A stretch of DNA of 64,000 nucleotides from Callaeas wilsoni (taxonomy: Eukaryota; Chordata; Aves; Passeriformes; Callaeidae), in NCBI GenBank assembly GCA_013398955.1, contig VWPU01019383.1, positions 26,922 to 90,921 on the forward strand, read 5' to 3'. Both the position numbers and the translations under genes were made by a program. Positions 1-12,822 of this stretch are shown piece after piece (position 1 is the stretch's first letter; each line of letters starts with the position of its first letter). The notes under the pieces were generated by a model. The model had not been told where the DNA came from, ran no database searches, and saw only the letters and a program-made list of their open reading frames with translations.

Positions 1-245
1 CTCCCGTAATATTCATGCATCTAAATTTGGAATTTGTAGTCTGAATGGGTGGGGATCTAGATGGGTAAGCAGCTCTTTGGATGGCTGGGCTTAGAGAATC
101 ATGGTTAATGGGTCATATACCTTCTTCCTGAGAGCTGGTCATGAGCGAAGTACTGCAGGTCAGTCCTGTGACCTGTCCTGTTTGACACCGTTACCCTGGA
201 GGAAGTGATGAAGAGCCCTTTTCCTTGGCAAGGTTGCCAGTGTCA

Positions 246-410
246 CCCGGCTGGAACGATGGTACCATCGATAGGCTCGATGCTGCCATCCAGAGGGACC
301 TGGACAGGCTGGCGTGGGCGTCGGGCAGGAATCTTGAGCTGTTCAACAAGGACAGCCGAATTCATTTGTCTCTCCAGAAGTCCTCAGGGAAACACCCGCT
401 AACTCTTATT
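246..410 (+). pseudogene. Decayed CR1-type reverse transcriptase fragment
   Basis: The translated frame reads DAAIQRDLDRLAWASGRNLE followed by LFNKDSRIH. It resembles the avian CR1 ORF2 motif in which IQxDLDRLxxWAxxNLMxFNK precedes a KCxVLHLG segment. The conserved HLG segment is lost and the frame ends soon after, so this is a short remnant. It may extend past the left edge region, but I cannot trace it further. Confidence 0.6.
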
Positions 411-431
411 TCAGAGATAAGAATCCATTAA

Positions 432-3400
432 AGCACTGGAAACAAGTTTGTTGTTTCATCCGTGAGGATCAGCACCACAAAGAAAAAGCAGATAAGCAGA
501 CTAACCCTATTAGCGCATGCTTATATGATCCTGACACAAGTTTACAGTGTCTTGTTTGCAAGTGTCTTGTTTGTTTTTTTCCCTTGGACAAAGATATTCC
601 ATGGTGATTTCTGTCAAATAGAAATGGATGAAAATATACCACCAGATTTTCTAAACCTTTTCCGTAATTGGGATGAAGGAGAAGGGAATCCTGGATTACG
701 TAATTTATTACGTAATTATTTGTGGTTTAGTTTTGCTGTGCTTCAGGCAAGTTCACAGCTTCCCACATCTTGTTTATGATAAATTTCGGACAAATTTAAA
801 ACTTGACAACTATTTTGGGCTGCTGTATTTTTATTACTACTTCAGCACCTGGAAGTGAACAGAGCTGTTTGAAATGCTCACAGTGGTAGCAAGAAGTTTC
901 GTGCCAGAACACTACTTCTGAGTTTCTTAAATAAACTTCCACAGCAATGGGATTTTCTGAGCTTAGCCATCCATACAACTGGAGCAATGTGGAACTTGTC
1001 TGGTGTTGGAGTGGTGTTTTCAGTACTGTAATTTTCTTTCTCTATATCGTGTAACTCAGGAAACAGGAGATTTCCAGTGAAGATGCCATATTTATCGGAA
1101 AGGAAGGTGAAATTTTTCATGCAAAGGGTGAGAGAAAACAGCCTAGAATTGCACACAGGCCTGTACTGTGGGTTGTGAGCTGATGGCTCTGCCACCCTGT
1201 CCTCTGTGCAAGGTGTGAACTCCCAGCCTGGGACGGCTGTGTTCGCTGCCACTGAGATGTCTGGAGGTGTGGGTGGGCACAGCAGCACTGCCACACCTAC
1301 CCAAACTACAGGGATGTTACAGGCTCCAGGAAGAAATGGAATTTTTCCAATGGAGCTGAACCTGGTCCAAGAGACATCTATGGGATGGCACTTACTTAAG
1401 TGCACAAGGCTTCATATCCTGGGACCTGGGCATGAAAAGACTCAAGCACTGGTGATGTATGTCCACTTTTGTGTTCCAAAGTGTGCCTGAGAAGCTGGGG
1501 AGTGGGTCCCACACAGCAGGTTTATTTAGGCACACAGTTATGTTTGGGACTGTTTTGGGAAATAGTCCTCTGCAGCAGCAAGGTGTTGCTGGACATTATG
1601 TCTCCCTTTTTCTCCAGGAGGCCAGAAGAGAGTGTCCGGCAAAGTCACGGAGCAGGAGAAGGGCACTTTAATCCTGTTGCAAAAGTAGCAGCTTTGAGCC
1701 TTGTGGAGAGCTGGCATGAGACAAGGATGGAATGAGCAAGTCCTTGTCCCTTTGTGTGCCCTGGAAGGACATGGGGCAGGGTGCTCCAGAAGGACATGGG
1801 GTCATGTCCAGCCTTAGAGAACATGCAGACCTACAAGAGGTGTTTTTCTTGATTGTAGTAGTGTGCCTGTGAAGCCACAGTTTATTGGTTTGCTGCAATT
1901 TATTTGCTTTATGCTAATAGAGAGCTGTTTTTCTGCAAGTTTTGAATTTATTTAGCACAAAGCAAGACCAGCCAGTTCTCTTGTGTATACTGGAAGCCTA
2001 CTGTAAGAATCAAGAGTGAAGATGAACAAAAATGAACCCAAAGAACAGGTGCTGCTGTAGAAGACTGGGAATTAGGACTAAACTGTCATTCACATGCACA
2101 AGCACGATTCCTACTGATTTCATATCTCACATCTCTACTATCTACATGCACAGTGTCTTGTCACCCTGTCCTTGCCACCCTTTCCATCTTCTGTGACCAA
2201 ACCTGCTGTCAAATGAATTCCTACAGCTTTCACCAAAGCTAATTAGAATTTCAGATATGTTTTACATTCTATTTTAAGTAGAAGTCTTGTTTTCACAAGG
2301 TTCAGTACTACTGGGAATTCGTTTTGTTGTATTAGCAGGTCTTGATTTTTCACAATGCAAATGTTGCCGGGCTTTTCTGAGGTTGGACACATTAAATTGC
2401 TCCTTATGATTCCCTCTGTCATCATGAAATGTCTTGCTCACAATACCTGGATAAGTGCAGATTTGCTAATCATACCATGGGGAAAGTAAAAGAAATTTCC
2501 TAAACAGACCAACAAGGAAAATAAATTGGTGTCTGTAAGTTGAAATTACTCATTAAAATGTCAAAAATATTAATGTAATAGAATGGTAGCACTTAAAATT
2601 TGACTGTTTAGAAAAGGACAGAAGCAAAGATTGAAGTCAATACGGATAGAAACCTTGAGACACTCATACCAAAACACATCTCTGCTCCTGTGTCCTGTTA
2701 CCCACTCAAGCAAAGACCTGCTTGCATTCACCTGCCTTACATCAGATTCACTTCCATCATCAGCATCAACAGCTCTCCAGTTATCACTGTGATGTGATCC
2801 AAGACCTAAATTTCCACCATGAAAGGCCAGACACTGACCTGACCTGAGCCGTGCTGCTCAGGCAATCCCATGATGCCATCCAGGGAAGGGTAGCTATCCC
2901 TCTGCTGCAGTTTGCAGCTCAAAGCCAGGCCTCTGCCCAAAGAAGATTTGCCTGCAGTCCATACTGGGCCCATGGAAGTCCCCACTGACACACAAAGAGA
3001 GTCTGGAGACACCCAAAAGGAAAAGCTTTTGGCCGCCCCCAGTCACTTCCCATGGGGCCAGGGCCACCCATGCTCCGCTTTGCAGGAGCCAGATGAGTAA
3101 GCGTAGGTGAGGCACAGTGAGTATGAGCCCTGCTACACATTTTCTTGTCACTTCTCCAGCAGACCTTGTCTTTATTTTGCAGATGATGAGCTGGTCCTTT
3201 TAGCAGGAGTGTGAAGGAATGACACCAGGAGCTGGGGTAATAACACTAGCGTTGTCTCTCCTCCCCATTGTGCAGGAATGAGATCTACAAGGGTTGTCTC
3301 GCTCAGCCTTAGGGAAGATATGAAATACAAGAGATAGCTAGCAGCTAGTGGCAGAGAAAGAGGAGGAAAGAAAGGGAGATGAAAAAAAAAGGTCTCTATG

Positions 3401-6400
3401 AATGAAAAGTTGACACTGGGATGCTGGTGTCACGTGGGATCTCTGCAATCTGGGACAACCACTGACTCAAATGAGTACAGTGGAGCCTGGTTCAGCTGGG
3501 CAGCGCAACCTGGAAGCTGTTTAACTGCAGGCCAGCTTTCCATGATGTGGTTATTGGCTGCTGTTGTGGACCCATAAATTGTTTGTACAGGGTTTTGGTT
3601 GGGTTTTTTTTTTTTTTTGGTCTGAACTAGGTATTATGTAAGTTTTTTCTCTCTTAGAAATAAGCAAATGAGCAAACATGCAGTATTAGAAGGGGTGCTT
3701 TAAGGGAATGTGAATAGGCTGAGGTTTGAACAGCCAGGTCTCCCTTTGAATACTGATGTTCTCAGTCCATCTTTACTCAAGCAGCTTCTCACACTAACTC
3801 TTCTCTGAAAAGTGCTTGGAAAATAAAATTTTTAAAATAGCAGCAGTTTAAAAAAATGAAGTACATATTTTTAGAAGAGTTGAAAAATATCAATACTTGC
3901 TTTTAAAGACCAACAAGTTGTTACTTGAGAATTTCCATGTGGTCTGCAAAAATAAGTTTGTCACACCATCCCGATGTGAAAGTGAAAGCTGAAGGAGACA
4001 GGAGGTATCAATGTGTTCAAGTGGCACAGCAAGCTGATGGGAAGCATGGATGGAACAAGCTGGGAACTTGTTGCACGTTCTGAGGAGGGCAGAGCAGAAG
4101 GTGACATTTTGTCAGCCAATGCGTCTTTAAATGGGGCTGCGGTTACTGTTTCCCTTTATCTTACGATTTGGCTAGATTTTAATTCTATTTTTTTATTATT
4201 TAAATCACTGTTTAGCAAGCAGGACACTCATGGAAAGGGGCGGCTGGCAGCTCTAGGGAGCGATGCCCTGTCCCTCAGTCTGGGGGCAGTTTCTCCATGC
4301 ACACTGCCTGGCCTGCCCTGTTCAGGCAGCCATCACCTGCCCTCCTCAGGTGGCTGTGGCCAGGCCCTTCTCTGCAAGGAATGATGCTGCAGCAGGCGGC
4401 ACCGGGGAGAAACCACAAACTGCTGGGCTCTGGGTCTCGGCTTGTCATCTTGCCTGAAGCCTGAGCTGCCAGTCCCTACTCGGACGCCTCCGTAGCTTCG
4501 CTGCTGTTTCTGCTCCTGTGAAGCCTTTTATTTGCCTTGTTCATATTCTTGGAAAAGTGGCTAAATTAAAACAGAGTCTGTAAATTGCATGGATAATATA
4601 CAGCTTCAGTGACATGGCCTGAAGCTTTTATTGGTAACTATTACATCTTACTGCAAAGTCTTTTTTGCACACGATTCCTCCCCGCTAGGTTATGGAGAGG
4701 TTATTGCTGAGGCAATAATTTTCTTATACACTTGTTTGTGATTTTGTTCTTCCAGCTCACAGGAGAGAGAAATCACTGTCCAGAAACGGTGTTCTGAGCC
4801 AGGTGCCCAGCTTGAAAGTGTGATGCAATTTTGGTATGGGGAGAGTGTAAAGCAAGAATTTCTGGATAAAATTTCCCCATTTTTGCTGTGCAGACTTCAC
4901 AGCTCGAGGGATTTCCCTTGACATTACCTTTAATCAGCGAGAATCCTTCAATCACTTGCTTTCTTCATTAGCAGCACATGGACAGGTGTTTGGTGTTTGA
5001 CCATGACTGCAAACAATGACCACTAGGTGCAATCCTGCTGTTTGCTCATGCTGCGGAGCATGCAGGAAACAGAGCCTGATTCCTGCTTCCACGTCAAGTT
5101 CCTTCTTGTCTCTGACCACACTGGGGGCACTGCCAACAGCAGGCAGGAAAAATGTACTGTCAGTTCAAGGTATATATGCTTCCCAGTTCTTATATGGTAG
5201 AGTAACGTAAAAAAGACCTTTGCCTGGAGAACTACCTTTTCAAGAGTTGCTACGAGCTTCGGCATGTAGTTTTGCAGTATGATGAGACCAGAGCTGTGTG
5301 TCTCAGAGCTGGGATCACACCTGCTAGCAACAAAAGCAGCACAAATCTCTGCTCACATTTAAAGTTCCTGTACTATATCAAAAGACATCCAGAAATTTTG
5401 TCAGGTGCCTCTGAGTTGTGCCAAAGCTGTCAGTGCCTTCACTGGACCCAGTCACCTGGTCCACCTTGCACCCCCTTGGTGGACTTCATCTCAAGGGGCC
5501 TTTCCAGCATGAATAATTCTGAAATCCTTGTTTTGCTCTTCAGTTTGCTGAGCCCTGGCATCCTTCCAGCATGACAATCCTGGGCACTTAACAACTACAT
5601 TTGCTTTGAGCACTTAGTGAAGAGGGTCTGTGTGTGTGTGAGTGTCTGCTCAGGGTAGGAGGGAAACAATGTCCTCAAGGATGGTATGTCAGATGCTTCC
5701 TTGAATTGCAAATTATAATACTACGTAATGCTTATTAATGTTCTAGGTACAACAAAATAAATTGTCTAATCTGTTCATCTATTCTCTGATGAAAAGCTAC
5801 TCATTTGGACTGGCCTCATTTTCTCTTTGTCTGCAGATCTCTCATCACATCCTATTTAATTTCCTCTTCCATCGAGACACCACACATCCATATGTGAGTG
5901 TTGTTACCATGTTCTGCCTAATTAGTTATAATCATCTTTGTTGAGGGAGGCTGAATTCAGAAAAGTCCAGTAAAAACTGATTATTTTCCCCCTCCCCCAC
6001 CATTAGTCTTAACTATCAGGCTGGTTTTTGTTGTTATAGTGCCAACCACAGCTGGTAAAATTTCCATAGCTCAAAGGCCATCAGTAGGGACAACCAGCAT
6101 GGAAAGCATTTGCATCTTCTGAAGGAGGATGGAGGCAGGCTTGGACACCATCCTCCAGCTGGAGACAGCCAGCAGAGACTTAATTTATGGTGTACTCCTT
6201 CCAGAGGGGGTGTTACGGCATTTTATTTACAGTACCTCAAGGGTTGCACTGCTCATCTGTGGGAAAACATGTCAGCAGAGATTTTAGGAGCCTCCAGACA
6301 AAGAGGTGCCTGGGCTGGATGTTCTTACAGCTGTTACTTTCATGTGAAATTTATTTGCACTGATATATTCCTTACTTAATTTCTCAATTGTTGTCTTCCT

Positions 6401-6777
6401 TGAAAGTACTTTTTGCAGAGGTTTACACCGTGGTCTTGATGGAGCCTTTTCTGTACCTATGCAACTAGTCCTCCCCATGAGGGAGGAGCCCATACCAGGC
6501 TGGCATGGAGCTGTGTGTCCAACCCTGCGGGTGGACACGGCATGGATTTGTCCCCTTGGATCCCACTATGAAACCAGGCTGATAGCCAGGCATGCTAGGG
6601 AAAGATGTTTTCTTACAGAAACAGCACGTTGTCTGATATGGATCTGCACCCTTTGACCTTGTGTGTCCGATATGCGGTTGAGCCAGCAGCTGATCCAGCT
6701 CCGGGTGGATGTGCTGCTGCTCCTCAGGAAGGCACGCTGAAGCCAGTGCTCCCCACTTAATGCTCTCAGGCACACGG
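432..6777. other. Intergenic DNA, no gene recognised
   Basis: The open frames here, including one of 175 codons on the minus strand at 878-1405, show no family motif and overlap frames on the other strand. Small features seen are a T-run near 3606, an ISRE-like motif at 3976-3989, a CTCF-like match at 4389-4402 and a (TG)6 run at 5629-5640. Confidence 0.7.
5629..5640 (+). repeat. (TG)6 dinucleotide run
   Basis: A short perfect TG run in intergenic DNA, followed by an interrupted AGTGTCTG tail. Confidence 0.8.
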
Positions 6778-6876
6778 CGTGGTTCTTCATGCTGTCCTGT
6801 GTAAGGACAGGATTTAGGTTTGATAATCCTTGTGGGCCCCTTCGAGCGCAGGAGATTCTGTGATTCTGCGATTCGC
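6778..6876 (+). mobile_element. CR1 retroposon 3' end
   Basis: The segment matches the CR1 3' end: a GGTTCTT...GCTGTCCTGTG block, then GATAATCCTTGTGGGCCCCTT, then three decayed octamers, ATTCTGTG, ATTCTGCG and ATTCGC. CR1 copies are typically 5'-truncated and end in such octamers. The orientation is plus. Confidence 0.8.
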
Positions 6877-9800
6877 ATCTGAGGCTTTGGGCACTTAAGA
6901 AGCATTGGACTTACAGGGCAAGGCAGCAGCAGCTCTGCTGGCTGGGCAAGGCAATGATACGTGTGCAAGCTGAGGGTCACATCGTAAGGGCTTTTCCTGG
7001 AATTCAAGAAAGCTTTGTAAATGAACCATAGAGAAAAAGAGCTGTAATTTTTCAGAGCTCACTGTATATAAAGATGACATTTACCCAGAGAAGAACTGTT
7101 TCCACAGCATACAGACATCTGGAATACACTGTTAGATTGATCCCTTGTAGCTGAAAACTACCATTACTGTTCAATTGCACATAGACATCTTAAATTATTA
7201 ATGGAATTCTTGCCTGAGGGTAAACATTGTAGATTCACATTCTGAGATTTTCTAAGAGCTCTTTGATTGCTCACAACTAGGGCTGTTAAATACAGTTATT
7301 TGCTTTATACATCTTAAATGGATCAATATGAACTGAAGAAATATCAAGGGGATGGAGAGTGAGAGTAAAGAAGTAGGACTAAAGCTACCATTAGTATCCC
7401 TTGTGTCTTAAGGGATTTTTAAATCTGACTTGAGATTTTGTCCCTTAACTTCTGTGGAGCAGTTCGGGAACCAGACCCAGACCTGCACACTGCCCTTATA
7501 GTCATGGATGTCTCACTGGCTGTTTTTCGGGGTACCAAAAGTCTGCAGTTCATGAAGGGAGAAGGAGAAGACCACGCATCCACACATGGCCCTTGCACCA
7601 GCGATGCTGTCCTGGGCAGTCCCACGAGCTCTTGGTCACCCAGAGAACTCATCTTTGTGCTTTCCTCTCCTTGTGGGAAGTTATATTTTACTCCTGGATA
7701 TGAATGGCTTCTTTCTACACAGACACACCACTATAGATGGCACACGGGCCTTCAATCTGCTCTTTGCCTTCATGCTACACTTTTATTGGGCACCCGTGTC
7801 CACTACTGTTGTTCTTTCTACTCCTGCCCCCTCACCAGCTGCTTAAAGCCAGCTGCCACAGGGGAAAAGTCAGGCTGAGATGGAAGAAGCTGCTTCGCCT
7901 CTTTTCCAGGTTGCTGTTTGTGCTATTCCTCCTTTTACAGCTGTCTTGGGGTAAGGTTTCCTAGGATGGTGTGAGCCAACAGAACAGCTCCCTGCTGCCA
8001 GAAGGGGTTGGTTCCCATCCCAGCCCCTGGCCAAAGTTCCTACCACCACCTCTGCCAGTGTTGTCATGCACCAGGCTCCTCTCTGAGCAAAAGCAGTAGC
8101 CATGTTTTGCCGTTTTCGTAGGTGAATGGGAACAGGAGAGGGTCTAAGAAGGTGCTAGCCCTGCAAAGAAGGTGGTGGGGTAGTGGGGCCAGCAGCAGCA
8201 GAAGTGGGACCGACTCCCTTCTCTCAGCTATGGGCAGCTCTGCTGACTCAGCTGAGCATCCAGCTTTAGCTGCAAGCAGCAGCTCAGCTTTCTTCCTGCA
8301 AGTGCTTCCCGGGTGCCAGCTCTCTCCAGGCAGAAGGGGAGAGCCCTCGGGTTCAGGCAGACACACGCTGTGTGCTGTGCGAGGGTGCCAGGTGCCCATG
8401 CTCACAGGAGAAATGCAAAGGACAATTTCAAGCCCTCCCTTTTGGCAGGATGGTGCTATTTGCTATTACAAACTCAGTCATGCAAAAAGAGGAAAGCTTC
8501 TCCAGACAAAACTGGCACATAAGCAGAATGCTGAAGCTTTGAAAAATACTTATCTTATGTCCAGACTCGGAAGTATGTTTCGTTTTAATTCTTGTAAGCA
8601 AAATAACTTTCTCTTCAGGGAAAAGAGAGACCAACCCAGCTATTTTCTTTTTAGTTCAGCTTAAAACTGTGAAGGCACTGGCATATCCTTTCTTACATCA
8701 AGATTCCTCCTCACTGGATATCTCATACCATTCCTATCTATTCCATTCAATTTACACATTTCTTCATACAATCCTGCTGCCCTTTGACTTCCCAACAATG
8801 TCAGAAAACTTCAGCACTGTAGTGAGGAAAATGGTGATTTAGTATGCCCTGTAGGAAAAAGAGAAAAGATTCTTCTAACACGGTGGAGAGAACTGTTGTT
8901 ATATTTGATGCCCCATTTGCCACAAACAATATCTTAATACAAGCATGTTTCACAATACGTTAATCTTAAATCAAGCATGTAATTATTAAGACTGATGTAA
9001 CACACCTAGAATCACAGCACAGTAATTAGTTCTCACAGTGCCATTAGTTTAGAGCATTTAAAAATGAATGGCAACATTCAGAGATATCATACGGTATGTT
9101 CACAATTCCCAAACAGTAAACCAGATAATTTCATTCATCCCAATGTCAGCAAACATGTGGTCTGCTATAATACACACAAGTGTATTTTGGATTTGAAAAT
9201 GAGAATTAATTAACAAGATGTTTGGGTCTGGAAAGATTGGATGGAGTTTCAAAGTCAGCATTTGAACCATATATTAAGTGGATTCTGTGTCACTTTGCAG
9301 TGTGACCCACACACGGTGAACAAGTACAGTGGAAGACTCAGAGGTAATCAAACAAAAAAAATTTAAACTTCCCCAGCAACAACAACATTGCTTTTGATGG
9401 CTCCACCTCTTAAAAAACTTTCAGGAGGTAAAATATCACACTGGCAAAGCACGATCGCTCCAAATTCCCCAGGAAGAAAAAGCATAAGGGATATTTATAC
9501 TACAAACTGTTTTTGAAGACTGAAAAAAATCTGACCCCTGAAGACATATTTAGCTAGACTTGACATTCAGGCCCAGAAGGCTATGCCAAGTCATTTGAAA
9601 GTCCAGGACTTCGTTTTTAGCTGGCTGTTCCTTCATTACAAATGCACAAATGCCATTTAAAGCTGACCTAGAAAGAATTACATGACACTAATATTGCAAC
9701 ATGAACCCACCTTCAGGAGATGTTGCACAGCTCTGATTTTCTCTAATACATTGTAGTAGTAAAGCCGAGGTTCAGAAGGGACAGTGCAGTAATTTGTTAG

Positions 9801-9900
9801 CACTCGAGTGCAAAAGCCATCTGACATAAGGCAGGAAAATCCAAAGCTGTGATATTTCAGCCATCTACCAGGGCTTCGGAAGTAACTACCCCAAATCCCC

Positions 9901-9920
9901 CAAAGTGCTTGAGCACTTTG
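9901..9920. repeat. Perfect palindrome, 9-bp arms, 2-bp centre
   Basis: CAAAGTGCT and AGCACTTTG flank a TG centre. It lies 30 bp from the DR3 element. Confidence 0.85.
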
Positions 9921-9950
9921 ACTATATCACAGTCCATAGTGTGGAGATCA

Positions 9951-9965
9951 AGGTCAACAAGGTCA
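9951..9965 (+). promoter_or_regulatory. Perfect DR3 nuclear-receptor element
   Basis: AGGTCA-aca-AGGTCA is two perfect consensus half-sites in direct orientation with a 3-bp spacer. This is the layout preferred by vitamin D receptor/RXR heterodimers. Each half-site is also preceded by A-rich bases suitable for ROR or REV-ERB monomers. Function is inferred. Confidence 0.4.
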
Positions 9966-12158
9966 AGCTAATAACCATCATCAAATCAGAGGTATTGCAA
10001 ACACTTTTCAGACATGTACGTGGTCCAAATCCTTCAGCGGTATAAATTAACCTAGTTAGAGTCACTCTCCATCAGAGGCATTTGCAAGGGCCATGGGCTG
10101 GCTGCCAGGACTTCCTTGCTAGGCAATGCCTGAGCAGAGGGTGAACAGAATTTGTGGGTGAAGGCACTGCACACCCAGGTTCAGGCATCGAAGTCTTCCA
10201 TGTGTATCAGGACTCCCATTTCATGTCCCCTCCTCTTATTTTTTACTCATTGAGTATTGAACATATTCTTCTTAGCTGTGGGAAAGCTGCAGATTTTTGC
10301 CAAAGACACTGTTGGAGAAAATATTTCTCCTTTAGCTATCACTCGATATTACTAGCTCTTACACTTGCCAGATGACTTATGACAGAAACATCTCTGTGCC
10401 TGGCATCCTCCAACACACGTGCTGAACTGTATGCACTGTTAGTTTGTCCCAAGGCATCCTGTTCAGCAGTTTGCTATTTCTGTAAGGAACATCACCACCT
10501 CCTGGCTTATTCTGAGATCACTTTATTGCTAGATAAGACTCAAAATGGAAAAAAACCAGGCTTATTTGATCAAAGGAAAATGTTAAACAAGTGTAAAGTG
10601 CTAGCCTGCTTACAAAAGACTGTACCTGCTGCCCATCCTGTGTTTTAGCTGTTCTTTTCTCTTTAACTGTTCGCCCTGCTTGGCATGGCTTTACTTCCAA
10701 CAATGTATTTTTAGCAAGGAATCCTTTTCTTAACTTTTTTATTCCTGTTCCCATGTGGACATTTTAGGTTTGCTCTTGAAGTGCCAAAGCGTGTGGCTTC
10801 ACAAAAGTAGAGTACCTCCATGTTGTGTTGGTATGCTGATACTAATGAAGTATCTTTTAAATGTGAGCTGTTTGAGTAGAGAGTCCTTGATCTTCCAGTT
10901 TTTCCTCATCTATTTACCCTTTCTCTTGAGTGTCAAGCAATTTGCAACCATCAGCTGGCTTCCTAACATTTTACAAATCACACACACAGAAGGAGCCCTG
11001 GGGGACAGCACTTTTTTGTCTTCTCAGAGATGATGGGAACCTTTTCGTGAGCTGCATGAAAATTTGCCACTTACAGAGTCTAAAATGCCTGACTTTGACA
11101 CACTTCTATTTGTGTAGTTCATGTGGTGCCCTCAGTATCTGCAGGGGCTGCACATGACTGTGGCATCACAGATGTCTGACCCAACAGGCCAAGTGCCAGG
11201 GGATTCTCTGGCAGAGCTTTGGTGTTTAAGTTTTGCTAGAGAAGCACACTTCAGGAGAAAGTTGAAAAACTAATAACGTCACCAACACAATGAGCCTCAT
11301 TGTTTCATTTCAGCTATTTTGTCACCAGCCTGATCTTGATCTCCCTTGGCAATTTTTTCAGATTTCTCCTTCTGAAATTGGTGCAATAATAGGCTAGTGA
11401 AGACCTAACTGGTGAGTTGTATTACTCTAGCCCTGACCTTTAAAATTCAATGCTAACATGGTTTGAGGCTAGTGAACAAAAAAAGTAAAACTATTTTTTA
11501 TTTAAAGGGATTTTTATCCCTCTTGCACAGTAATCATTCCCTCTAAAGTAATAAAAATTGAAGGATCTGCAGACCTCTGTCTTATATTGAGTACTGAGTT
11601 CACAATTAAGTCCTGTAGCCCTTAGATTAGGCGGTAGGAGAAACAGCAGGCAAAAAAACCAAGGAGTGGGCGAGCTGGTCTGTCTGTGCTGTGACAAACA
11701 CAAGGTTAACGGCAGTTTTCTTACTCACTTGGTGGCTTCATCCATGTGGAGAGCAGCTCAAGAAATCTCTCGTGTTTCAAGTGTTCCCCCAGCACTGGAC
11801 ATGCAAGACCAGGGATGTGTCACAGACAGGTTTTCTGTCTCACTGCTGCACACCAGCCAGAGGCAGGAGCAAGCAGTGTGTGATGTGTACAGGATGAGGA
11901 TGCCCTATTCGCTGTGGGCTGGAAATATCTGGAGATCTTGCCTAATGGAGAGCTGGTCTCCATGGCCTGTGGTGAGTGAAGAGCTGTGTCCTGCACATCC
12001 TGCATGAAGAAGCAAGGGATCTTCCCTTTATCCTGACAGCACAGGAGGTATATGAGGGAGGTGGGCTTGCAGGAGAGCCCATTTAGTGGGTAATGTGCTT
12101 CTCCAGGTTCCACTCCATCTCAGACCAGGCTGCTCTTAGACCAATGACACTGCGAAAT

Positions 12159-12822
12159 TGTGGCAGGCATTGTCTTGGGGTGCTTCTATGACCATACTGT
12201 ATTCCCCATCGCCTGCTTGATCTCTAGGGTACCTTTAAATTGCAAAGGGGGGAGAGAGAAGCCGAGAGAACTCTTCAAAGCGGCCAGCTTGACCTTGCAA
12301 CTAGAATGTCTTGCATTCTGTTCTCGCCCGATTCGGACAACATTTGGTTGGTTGGAGGACTTTTGCTCTCTAGTCTCCTTGGCTTTCAGCGGAGAAGGGA
12401 CTGTGATCTGCCTCAGCGGCTTCTTTTCCTTTTTGGACTGTTTTTGGCTTGCTTTTCATCCGAGACCAGCTCCCATCTCCGGACCTGCTCGGCGGGACCC
12501 TCCAAGGGGGAACGTCGGACCCTGCCTGGCCCGGCCCAGCCCAGCTCAGGACTGCAGGTTTTACCTACAGAAAGAACTCTAAAATCCATAGTCCTCTTTT
12601 AGGGGACAGGGGCGGGGGTTTCAATATCCTTTTTTCCCCGTGACAGGGGGGGACTCTGGTTGTTAAATAAATAGTTTTTTTCACTTTTCTCTCGAGAAAT
12701 TATTTTTCCGAACCCGTGGGGGAGGTGCTGCCGGGGCCTGCTTGCCTGGCAGGCAGGAGAGAGCGAGAGAGAGACGCCCCTCTTGGGTTGTTTCCTCCTG
12801 GATTTGTGTCCAAACCGGCACA
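12159..12822 (+). mobile_element. Avian endogenous retrovirus LTR (probable solo LTR)
   Basis: The block begins TGTGGCAGGCATTG and ends near AAACCGGCACA, about 664 bp. Its right half carries AATAAA (12666-12671) followed by a T-rich tract and a CTCTCGAGAAATTATTTTTC segment, as in avian ERV R/U5 regions. No primer-binding site or gag/pol frame follows, so it looks like a solo LTR. Target-site duplications were not found, so the ends are approximate and the family is not assigned. Confidence 0.6.

Larger units (their letters stand above)
6877..12158. other. Intergenic DNA, no gene recognised
   Basis: No supported gene is present. A 180-codon open frame at 8122-8664 is Ser- and Arg-rich, has no known motif, and lies in locally GC-rich sequence. 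A perfect 20-bp palindrome (9901-9920) and a DR3 AGGTCA element (9951-9965) lie here and are described as findings. Confidence 0.7.

Noticed and set aside
878..1405. 175-codon minus-strand open frame
   Set aside because: It has no known family motif or nearby splice or poly(A) context that supports it.
6465..7007. 180-codon minus-strand open frame
   Set aside because: It runs through the CR1 tail at 6778-6876 in the antisense direction and shows no protein motif.
7060..7075. TATA-like GTATATAAAG
   Set aside because: It is an isolated match in AT-rich intergenic DNA, with no initiator, downstream gene or CpG context.
8122..8664. 180-codon plus-strand open frame
   Set aside because: It has no recognisable domain, its composition changes midway from Ser/Gly-rich to Lys/Asn-rich, and frames on the other strand overlap it. 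It looks like a chance frame.
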